A stretch of DNA of 64,000 bases, from positions 2,480,001 through 2,544,000 of the forward strand of contig NZ_CP013200.1 of the NCBI RefSeq assembly GCF_001445575.1, written 5' to 3'. The position numbers were made by a program, and so were the translations under genes. The DNA is from Arthrobacter alpinus. Its GTDB lineage: Bacteria; Actinomycetota; Actinomycetes; Actinomycetales; Micrococcaceae. Below are positions 57,437-64,000 of the stretch, in pieces. Numbering within the stretch: position 1 is the first letter of the stretch; each line of letters opens with the position of its first letter. The notes below the pieces were generated by a model. It was not told the origin of the DNA. It was given only the letters and a program-made list of their open reading frames with translations, and did not search any database.

Positions 57437-58207
57437 TCAATTCCATTTGAACCATTTGACGGCGGCAATGGCGGCAGCCACGCCCCACGCCAGCAAAATA
57501 ATGAGCCCCCACACATCGAGGCGGCTTTCAATCAGGGCAGCGCGCATCAAGTTTCCGAGAGCGCCGGAGGGCAGCCACTGCACGTAGGCCTCGAGGGCGC
57601 TCGAGAACTTACCGGCCGGCAGCACAATCCCGCCCACAGCTGCGAACAGGATCCAGCCCAGGTTGGTGATGGCCAAGGTCGCTTCAGGACGCACGGTGCC
57701 GGCAATCAGCAAGCCAATTGCTGTGAATGCGGCAGCCCCCAAAATGAGCAGCGGGATGCCCAGCAGCACGCCAGCCACCGGTGGGCGCCAACCCATGAAT
57801 GCGGCCACGGTGGAGATCAGCACCACCTGCAGCGCCAAAGCGGCCAGCACGGCGATGACTTTGCCAGCGATCAATCCTCCCCTGCCCAGCGGTGTAGTGG
57901 ACATGAAGCGCAGCACCCCATAACGCCGGTCAAATCCCGTGGCAATGCCCTGTCCGGTGAACGCCGTTGATAGCGCACATAGGGCAAGAATGCCCGGGGT
58001 TGCAATGGCAACACGGGAGTGACCCATGTCATCGAGCAGGGGAGTAGCTACCAGAGCAATCAGGCCCAGCAGTGGCATGACTATCATGAGCACCAGCTGT
58101 TCGCCGTTGCGCAGCATGGTGGCTGCCTCATACTTGCCCTGGTTCAAAATTCGTCGCGTCAAACTCGCCGCGTGTGCCGGCGGGGCGTTATGGAAAAGGG
58201 TGCTCAT
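57437..58207 (-). CDS. ABC-2 type transporter permease
   Basis: A 256-residue membrane protein with six likely helices. RRYGVLRFMSTTPLGRGGLIAGKVIAVL is the conserved ABC-2 cytoplasmic loop. It overlaps the upstream ATPase gene by 4 nt, giving an exporter pair. The pair is transcribed into ctaA, an order often seen in actinobacteria, so a link to heme or cytochrome oxidase supply is plausible but unproven. Substrate unknown. Confidence 0.87.
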   Translation of the reverse strand: MSTLFHNAPPAHAASLTRRILNQGKYEAATMLRNGEQLVLMIVMPLLGLIALVATPLLDDMGHSRVAIATPGILALCALSTAFTGQGIATGFDRRYGVLRFMSTTPLGRGGLIAGKVIAVLAALALQVVLISTVAAFMGWRPPVAGVLLGIPLLILGAAAFTAIGLLIAGTVRPEATLAITNLGWILFAAVGGIVLPAGKFSSALEAYVQWLPSGALGNLMRAALIESRLDVWGLIILLAWGVAAAIAAVKWFKWN

Positions 58208-59208
58208 GAAATCACCGTGCTGTGAGAGTTGCGATCGGAGGAAACACGGGCAACTGTTGCGGCGCCGTCGGAAATGGCAAGGAATACGTCCTCAAGGGAC
58301 TTGGATGCCAGGTGTACTGAGGTAGGCATGACACGCATTCGTTCACACCACGTACCAAAGCGGGCAAGATCGCCTGGTTCCAAGGGGCCGGTTAAAACGT
58401 AACTGCCGGGACGGGTCTCGGTGCAGTCAAGCCCGGGGCGTAGCAGAGCGGACACGTCCAAAGCAGGTGCGGCCTCGAACGTCATGGCGCGGTGCTCCAT
58501 AGCCGCCGTGGACGTCTCGAGGAGTTCCTGAACAGTGCCGGCAGCCACAGATTCACCCTTGTCCACAATGTAGACGTAGTCGGCAAGCCGCTGGGCATCA
58601 TCGAGTAGGTGCGTGGTGAGGATGATGGCCTTGCCGGCGTCGCGCAGTTCCCGGATCAGCTCAAAAACCATGATGCGCGACTGCGGGTCCAGGCCGGCGC
58701 TGGGTTCATCGAGAAACAGTACCTCCGGGTTGCCCAGCAGACTCGCGGCCAGTGCCACGCGCTGCTTCTGACCACCGGAAAGGCGGCGAATGTTTGTGTC
58801 GGAGAACTCGTTGATGCCGAGCCGCTCTACCAGGGCGTCCACGGAGAGAGGGTTTTGGTACAAGCCCGCAACATGGCGGAGCAGCGCAATGGGGCGGGCC
58901 GCCGGTGGCAGTCCGCCGTCCTGCAGCATGACACCCACCCGGGAGCGCAGTGCGGCGTCGGCTTTTTCCGGATCCTGACCCAGGAGCGAAATACTGCCGC
59001 CGGTGCGGGTTTGTAGGCCCTGGGCGCATTCGATGGTGGTGGTTTTACCGGCGCCATTGGCACCCAAGAGGGCCGTTACCTGACCAAAGTGAGCCGTCAG
59101 GCTAATGTTGGATACCACGCGTTTCATCCGGCCATCCAATGCCGGCAAGGGCCCCACGTCCTTGATGAGCCCGGAAATTTCCAGGGCAGGGGAAAGTGTC
59201 TTTGTCAC
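58204..59208 (-). CDS. ABC transporter ATP-binding protein
   Basis: The ATPase partner of the ABC-2 permease. In the 334-residue protein, Walker A is GANGAGKTT, Q-loop MLQDGG, signature LSGGQKQRVALA, Walker B VLFLDEPSAGLD, and H-loop TTHLLDDAQRLAD. The ~100-residue C-terminal part is a less conserved regulatory region. Start is GTG 59208: TACAAT lies 6 nt before it, a leaderless pattern; the frame continues to 59274 without support. Divergent from sufR. Confidence 0.9.
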   Translation of the reverse strand: MTKTLSPALEISGLIKDVGPLPALDGRMKRVVSNISLTAHFGQVTALLGANGAGKTTTIECAQGLQTRTGGSISLLGQDPEKADAALRSRVGVMLQDGGLPPAARPIALLRHVAGLYQNPLSVDALVERLGINEFSDTNIRRLSGGQKQRVALAASLLGNPEVLFLDEPSAGLDPQSRIMVFELIRELRDAGKAIILTTHLLDDAQRLADYVYIVDKGESVAAGTVQELLETSTAAMEHRAMTFEAAPALDVSALLRPGLDCTETRPGSYVLTGPLEPGDLARFGTWCERMRVMPTSVHLASKSLEDVFLAISDGAATVARVSSDRNSHSTVIS

Positions 59209-59214
59209 GCGGCC

Positions 59215-59220
59215 ATTGTA
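59215..59220 (-). promoter_or_regulatory. -10 box for leaderless ABC ATPase transcript
   Basis: TACAAT on the minus strand, 6 nt before GTG 59208. Confidence 0.45.
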
Positions 59221-59330
59221 CGCGAGCCACTTGGGAGTTTTACCGGGGGCCGCAGGGTGCCGCCGGTGCTGCAAGTCTCATGGGCTCATGCGGGGCTGTG
59301 GGTAGGCTCGCCTTAGTGGCAATACGCGCC

Positions 59331-59347
59331 CAATTACGACATAATTG
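59331..59347. promoter_or_regulatory. Candidate SufR operator
   Basis: CAATTA and TAATTG arms with a 5-bp spacer, about 46 nt before the sufR start. A wider pair AATACGC (59321) / GCGTATT (59364) encloses it. Position fits autoregulation by SufR. Confidence 0.5.
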
Positions 59348-59392
59348 TGTTGTCTAATGTTGTGCGTATTTTTTGACTGTGTGGAGGTGTTA

Positions 59393-60166
59393 ATGAGTCA
59401 GCAAACAACGTCCGTGCACCCCACGGGTGTGGAGCCTGATGAGCGTACCCGAGACCGTGTCTTGACGGCCGTGCTGGAACATGGGCCCATTAGTGCTGCC
59501 CAGCTGGGTGAACTGTTGGGGCTGACTCCTGCCGCCGTGCGCCGTCACCTAGATTCACTGACCAAGGAAGGCCTCATTGAAGTCAAGCTGGTCAGCAATG
59601 CCAAAAGCGGGGCCGGGCGTCCCGCGCGTCGGTACGTTGTCTCTAAGCGAGGCCAAACCGAAATTGGCGACGACTACCTGCAGATTGCCACGCAGGCCCT
59701 GAATGAAATTTCAGGTATTCGAGGTGACGCCGGAGTCGTGGAGTTTGCACAACGCCGCTTTGCCCTCATGGAGGCCAAATACCAGCCTCTTGTTGATGCC
59801 GCTGGCGAAGATGTAGCCGCCCGATCCAAGGTTTTGGCCACAGCGCTAAACGCCGACAGGTTCGTAGCCACATCTAATTCGCTCAACAGCGGAACATCCA
59901 TGGCCGCCGAACAGTTATGCCAAGGGCACTGTCCCATACAGGAACTTGCCAGTTCCTTTCCTCAATTCTGCGATGCCGAGACCGAAGTTTTCTCCCGGTT
60001 GATTGGCGTCGATGTTCGCAGACTCTCCACCATGGCAAGTGGTGGACACGTTTGCACCACACATGTACCTACGGGGCGGGCGGTGGTCCGCAAACTGGCA
60101 GTCATGCCAGCCGGTCCCCACAACCCCGTGAGCTCAGTTTCCAACCATCAGCAAGAAAGGCCGTGA
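59393..60166 (+). CDS. sufR: Fe-S cluster-responsive repressor SufR
   Basis: A winged-helix regulator that binds an iron-sulfur cluster and represses the suf operon when clusters are sufficient. In the 257-residue protein, the helix-turn-helix is at about 35-65 ([28 protein letters not shown]). Cys176, Cys180, Cys193 and Cys221 are the candidate cluster ligands in LCQGHC...FCDAE...[11 protein letters not shown] 59393 has GGAGG upstream. sufB begins on the last base of its stop codon, so repressor and assembly genes are one operon. Confidence 0.92.
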   Translation: MSQQTTSVHPTGVEPDERTRDRVLTAVLEHGPISAAQLGELLGLTPAAVRRHLDSLTKEGLIEVKLVSNAKSGAGRPARRYVVSKRGQTEIGDDYLQIATQALNEISGIRGDAGVVEFAQRRFALMEAKYQPLVDAAGEDVAARSKVLATALNADRFVATSNSLNSGTSMAAEQLCQGHCPIQELASSFPQFCDAETEVFSRLIGVDVRRLSTMASGGHVCTTHVPTGRAVVRKLAVMPAGPHNPVSSVSNHQQERP

Positions 60167-61641
60167 TGACGGATCAATTAGCGCAGGATGTTCGCGCCAA
60201 TGGTGACGTGGCAGATGCCACCAACCACGACATCCTCGAGAGGAACCCCGAACTGGAGGGCCTAGGCAATTATGCCTTTGGCTGGTCAGATAAAAACGCG
60301 GCCAGCGACAATGCCCGCCGCGGCCTGAGCGAAGAGGTCGTTCGCGACATCTCCGCCAAGAAGAACGAACCGCAGTGGATGCTGGACATGCGTCTCAAGG
60401 GCCTGAAGTACTTCGACCGCAAGCCCATGCCCACCTGGGGTGCAGACCTCTCCGGCATTGACTTCGATAACATCAAGTACTTTGTGCGTTCCACGGAGAA
60501 GCAGGCCGGATCTTGGGAAGAACTCCCCGAAGACATCCGCAATACTTACGAGAAGCTGGGTATCCCCGAGGCTGAGCGTAACCGCTTGGTGGGTGGCGTG
60601 ACCGCCCAGTATGAGTCCGAGGTTGTGTACCACCAGATCCGTGAGGACCTGGAAGCCCAGGGCGTTATCTTCACCGACACCGACACCGCACTGCGCGAAT
60701 ACCCGGAGATCTTCCAGGAATACTTCGGCACCATGATTCCTGTGGGCGATAACAAGTTCGCCTCGCTGAACACGGCCGTCTGGTCCGGTGGCTCCTTCGT
60801 CTACGTCCCCAAGGGCGTCCACGTGGAAATCCCGCTGCAGGCCTACTTCCGTATTAACACCGAGAACATGGGCCAGTTTGAGCGCACGCTCATCATTGCC
60901 GATGAAGGCAGCTACGTGCACTACATCGAAGGTTGCACGGCTCCGATTTACACTTCGGATTCACTGCACTCGGCTGTTGTGGAAATTGTGGTCAAGAAGA
61001 ACGCCCGCGTTCGCTACACCACCATCCAAAACTGGTCCAACAACGTGTACAACTTGGTGACCAAGCGCGCCATTGCACACGAGGGCGCCACCATGGAGTG
61101 GGTCGATGGCAACATCGGTTCCAAGGTCACCATGAAGTACCCGGCCGTCTACCTCGTGGGCGAGCACGCCAAGGGTGAGACGCTCTCGGTTGCTTTTGCC
61201 GGTGAAGGTCAGCACCAGGACACCGGATCCAAGATGGTCCACATTGCCCCGAACACGCAGTCCTCGATCATCTCGAAGTCTGTAGCTCGAGGTGGCGGAC
61301 GTGCCGCGTACCGCGGTCTGGTCCAGATCCGTGAAGGTGCCACGCACTCGGCCAACACGGTTCGTTGCGACGCGCTGCTGGTGGACAACATCTCCCGCTC
61401 GGACACTTACCCCTACGTGGACGTTCGTGAAGACGATGTCTCCATGGGCCACGAGGCCACCGTGTCCAAGGTCAGCGAAGAGCAGCTGTTCTACCTGCAG
61501 TCCCGCGGCATGCCCGAGGACGAGGCAATGGCCATGATTGTGCGCGGTTTCATCGAGCCGATCGCCAAGGAATTGCCCATGGAATACGCACTCGAATTGA
61601 ACCGCCTGATCGAACTGCAGATGGAAGGGGCCGTCGGCTAA
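60166..61641 (+). CDS. sufB: Fe-S cluster assembly scaffold SufB
   Basis: Core of the SufBCD complex where clusters are built. The 491-residue protein has [58 protein letters not shown], and the C-terminal [10 protein letters not shown] and [21 protein letters not shown], as in SufB. No intein insertion, unlike the mycobacterial SufB. ATG 60166 overlaps the sufR stop by 1 nt; AAGAAAGG lies upstream. sufD follows with no gap. Confidence 0.96.
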   Translation: MTDQLAQDVRANGDVADATNHDILERNPELEGLGNYAFGWSDKNAASDNARRGLSEEVVRDISAKKNEPQWMLDMRLKGLKYFDRKPMPTWGADLSGIDFDNIKYFVRSTEKQAGSWEELPEDIRNTYEKLGIPEAERNRLVGGVTAQYESEVVYHQIREDLEAQGVIFTDTDTALREYPEIFQEYFGTMIPVGDNKFASLNTAVWSGGSFVYVPKGVHVEIPLQAYFRINTENMGQFERTLIIADEGSYVHYIEGCTAPIYTSDSLHSAVVEIVVKKNARVRYTTIQNWSNNVYNLVTKRAIAHEGATMEWVDGNIGSKVTMKYPAVYLVGEHAKGETLSVAFAGEGQHQDTGSKMVHIAPNTQSSIISKSVARGGGRAAYRGLVQIREGATHSANTVRCDALLVDNISRSDTYPYVDVREDDVSMGHEATVSKVSEEQLFYLQSRGMPEDEAMAMIVRGFIEPIAKELPMEYALELNRLIELQMEGAVG

Positions 61642-62958
61642 ATGACCGAGCTCACGCAAGAACACGCAACAGATTCAAAAGTTTGGTCGCAGGACTTCAT
61701 CAAGGGCATGACCGAAGAAGGCGAAAGCCTCTCCGAGATCAACCCCGAGTCAGGTCCCCTCGGCGGTAGCGCCGCCAAGGCCCACAGCCACGGCGGCGAC
61801 AGCCACGGTGGCGGCATTGGCGTCCCGGACAGCTCACGCGCCGGCCGCCTGACCTCCTACAACCTTGCCGACTTCCCGGCCATTACCGGCCGGGAAGAAG
61901 AGTGGCGCTTCACCCCGCTGAAGCGTCTGCGCGGTCTGGACCGTGTAGGCATCAAGGGTGTCGAGCTCAACGGTCCCGCACCGTTGGTTGAGGTGTCGGC
62001 GCCCGACGGCGTCACGGTTGAGACCGTGGGGCGCGATGACGCACGCATCGGTACCGCAGGCATCCCGGAAGACCGTGTGGCTGCTGCCGCATGGGAAAAC
62101 TTCAGTGAAGCCACCATTGTCACCTTGCCGGCAGAATTCGCTGGCAACGCAGACAACGTCACCACCTTGACCCTCACCGGTCAGGGCGATGCCCCCGCAG
62201 CTTCGCACGTCGTCGTTATTGCCAAGAAGTTCGCCACTGGCGTTGTTGTCTTGGATCACCGCGGCACCGCCGTGCTGAGCGAGAACATTGAAATCCTTGT
62301 TGAGGACGGTGCCAACCTGACGGTTGTCAGCATCCAGGACTGGGATGACGACGCCGTGCACGCCAGTGCGCAGCACCTCCTGGTTGGCCGCGACGCCAAG
62401 ATCAAGCACGTTGTCATCAACCTCGGTGGCGACCTGCTTCGCACCACCCCGGCCGCGCGTTACAGCGGTACGGGTGCCGATGTTGAGATGTACGGTCTGT
62501 ACTTCGCCGACGCCGGACAGCACCTTGAACAGCGCTTGTTTGTGGATCACTCCACGAAGAACTGCAAGTCACGCGTCACCTACAAGGGTGCCCTGCAGGG
62601 CGATAACGCCCACGCTGTCTGGATTGGCGATGTGCTGATCCGTAAGCAGGCTGAGGGCACTGACACCTACGAGATGAACCGCAACCTCATCCTGACCCAG
62701 GGTGCGCGTGCGGATTCGGTGCCCAACCTAGAAATTGAGACAGGCATGATTGAAGGGGCAGGGCACGCAAGCGCCACTGGCCGTTTCGATGATGAGCAGT
62801 TGTTCTACTTGCAGGCTCGCGGCATCGAAGAAAGCGTTGCCCGACGCCTGGTGGTGCGTGGCTTCTTGAACGAGGTCATCCAGCACATCCAGGTTCCTGC
62901 CCTCGAAGAGCGTCTGCGCGAGTCCGTGGAACGCGAATTGGCGGCGACTCCACAGTGA
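61642..62958 (+). CDS. sufD: Fe-S cluster assembly protein SufD
   Basis: Partner of SufB in the SufBCD scaffold. The 438-residue protein starts with ~55 variable residues including a His/Gly-rich segment (KAHSHGGDSHGGGIG), unusual and perhaps metal-binding. Then the beta-helix domain: VLDHRGTAVLSENIEILVEDGANLTVVSIQDWDDDAVH, FVDHSTKNCKSRVTYKGALQGDNAHAVWIGDVLI and the C-terminal LFYLQARGIEESVARRLVVRGFLNEVI. Starts right after the sufB stop. Confidence 0.95.
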   Translation: MTELTQEHATDSKVWSQDFIKGMTEEGESLSEINPESGPLGGSAAKAHSHGGDSHGGGIGVPDSSRAGRLTSYNLADFPAITGREEEWRFTPLKRLRGLDRVGIKGVELNGPAPLVEVSAPDGVTVETVGRDDARIGTAGIPEDRVAAAAWENFSEATIVTLPAEFAGNADNVTTLTLTGQGDAPAASHVVVIAKKFATGVVVLDHRGTAVLSENIEILVEDGANLTVVSIQDWDDDAVHASAQHLLVGRDAKIKHVVINLGGDLLRTTPAARYSGTGADVEMYGLYFADAGQHLEQRLFVDHSTKNCKSRVTYKGALQGDNAHAVWIGDVLIRKQAEGTDTYEMNRNLILTQGARADSVPNLEIETGMIEGAGHASATGRFDDEQLFYLQARGIEESVARRLVVRGFLNEVIQHIQVPALEERLRESVERELAATPQ

Positions 62959-63311
62959 CTGATTCCTCCACGCCCGCCGGCGTTGTTGTCTGCCAAGCCG
63001 ACGATGTCCAGGTGAAGTCATCCTTGCTTGTTGAGGTTGATGACTACCCCATTGCCATTGTGAGGGACTCCTACGGGGAACTTCACGCTATTGGGGATAC
63101 CTGCTCACACGCGGAAATCTCCCTCAGCGAAGGCGACGTGGAGGACGGCACCATCGAATGCTGGGCACATGGCAGCTCCTTTGACCTATCCACAGGTCAA
63201 CCTCTGACATTGCCCGCATTTGAGCCCGTGCCCGTCTTTGCCCTGAGCATTCACGGCAGCGACGTCTATGTGGACGTCACCAACATTCTTAACGGCGTCA
63301 GCGCGCAGTAG
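62955..63311 (+). CDS. Rieske [2Fe-2S] ferredoxin of the suf operon
   Basis: A 118-residue Rieske protein with Cys50-x-His52 (CSH) and Cys69-x2-His72 (CWAH) cluster ligands and the GSSFD turn. No membrane segment, so soluble. It lies between sufD and sufC, where actinobacterial suf operons usually carry such a gene; a role as electron donor in cluster assembly is likely but not shown. GTG 62955 overlaps the sufD stop by 4 nt. Confidence 0.92.
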   Translation: MTDSSTPAGVVVCQADDVQVKSSLLVEVDDYPIAIVRDSYGELHAIGDTCSHAEISLSEGDVEDGTIECWAHGSSFDLSTGQPLTLPAFEPVPVFALSIHGSDVYVDVTNILNGVSAQ

Positions 63312-63352
63312 CGCCGCGGCCCGCACACAAACTTTTTAGGAGAAAATAGAGT

Positions 63353-64000
63353 ATGTCTACTCTGGAAATCAAGGACCTGCACGTCAGCATCGAGACGGAA
63401 CAGGGCATCAAGCCGATCCTCAAGGGTGTCAGCCTGACCATCAACACCGGTGAGACTCACGCCATCATGGGCCCTAACGGCTCCGGCAAGTCAACTCTGG
63501 CCTCCACCATTGCTGGCCACCCCCGCTACACGGTTGACAGCGGGTCCATCACCCTCGACGGCGAAGACGTCCTGGCGATGACCGTTGACCAGCGCGCCCG
63601 CGCAGGACTGTTCCTGGCCATGCAGTACCCGGTAGAAATCCCCGGTGTCACCATGACCAACTTCCTGCGCACCGCCAAGACCGCCATTGACGGCGAAGCC
63701 CCCAAGCTGCGTACCTGGACCAAGGACGTCAAGGCTGCCATGGCCCAGCTGCGCATCGAGCCCGAGTTCGCTGAGCGCAATGTCAACGAAGGTTTCTCCG
63801 GTGGCGAGAAGAAGCGCCACGAAATCCTCCAGCTGGAGCTCTTGCGTCCCAAGTTCGCTATCCTCGACGAGACCGATTCAGGTCTTGACGTTGACGCCCT
63901 GAAGGTTGTTTCCGAAGGCGTGAACCGTTCCATCGAGGAAGGTGGCTTGGGCACGCTGCTCATCACCCACTACACCCGCATCCTGCGCTACATCAAGCCG
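63353..64000 (+). CDS. sufC: Fe-S assembly ATPase SufC, 3' end cut by window
   Basis: The ABC-type ATPase of SufBCD, here 216 residues of about 255. Walker A GPNGSGKST at 40-48, Q-loop AMQYPVEIPG, signature FSGGEKKRHEILQ, Walker B FAILDETDSGLDVDALK, and H-loop LLITHYTRIL, all as in SufC. ATG 63353 has AGGAG ten bases upstream. The 41-bp gap after the Rieske gene is the largest in this operon but shows no terminator. The frame is open to the last base of the window. Confidence 0.95.
   Translation, partial: MSTLEIKDLHVSIETEQGIKPILKGVSLTINTGETHAIMGPNGSGKSTLASTIAGHPRYTVDSGSITLDGEDVLAMTVDQRARAGLFLAMQYPVEIPGVTMTNFLRTAKTAIDGEAPKLRTWTKDVKAAMAQLRIEPEFAERNVNEGFSGGEKKRHEILQLELLRPKFAILDETDSGLDVDALKVVSEGVNRSIEEGGLGTLLITHYTRILRYIKP

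Overview
The window looks like a chromosome segment of a moderately GC-rich actinobacterium, most likely Arthrobacter or a close Micrococcaceae relative. The evidence is the rapZ-yvcK-whiA block, opcA beside zwf, the sufR-sufB-sufD-Rieske-sufC order, the tkt-tal-pgi-zwf-opcA-pgl order, many ATGA stop/start overlaps, several start codons placed 6-7 nt after a -10 box (leaderless pattern), and an actinobacterial-type LexA box. The genus is an inference from gene order, not from a marker search.

Layout. 0-13 kb: the 5' part of a YigZ gene, coaE, kynU, a small membrane protein, uvrB, a peptidase/acetyltransferase pair, a large DUF3516-type helicase, a methyltransferase/PIG-L deacetylase pair, and a frameshifted sarcosine-oxidase-like gene. 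13-19 kb: a sulfur-scavenging locus. A flavin reductase is divergent from a coupled operon of acetyl-CoA synthetase (frameshifted), dimethylsulfone monooxygenase SfnG, O-acetylhomoserine sulfhydrylase MetY and a CoA-binding protein. 19-31 kb: a heterodimeric ABC exporter with a GntR regulator, uvrA behind a LexA box, a HAD-PlsC fusion between two clusters of intergenic repeats, uvrC, and a divergent xre/methionine aminopeptidase pair. 31-39.5 kb: rapZ-yvcK-whiA, sodA, gap-pgk, tpiA, secG. 39.5-48 kb (minus strand): pgl, opcA, zwf, pgi, tal and tkt, i.e. the oxidative and non-oxidative pentose phosphate enzymes. Together with gap-pgk-tpiA this gives most of central sugar metabolism in about 12 kb.

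48-57.4 kb: ctaB and ctaA (heme O and heme A synthesis) are convergent, but a 6.6-kb accessory island separates them. The island is bounded by near-identical direct repeats of 114 and 109 bp. It carries a group II intron domain V remnant, three decayed serine recombinases (two head to head across a 40-bp palindrome), a DUF2127 membrane protein, an ArsR/CDF metal-efflux pair and a twice-frameshifted Nramp transporter. 57.4-64 kb: an ABC-2 exporter transcribed toward ctaA, then divergently the suf iron-sulfur assembly operon, cut by the window end inside sufC.

Points most worth a second look: the island and its boundary repeats, the domain V remnant, the paired recombinases, the SfnG/MetY/Acs operon, two intergenic hairpin-repeat families, and an uninterrupted 21-bp palindrome ahead of gap. 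All calls come from reading the sequence; no database search was run.
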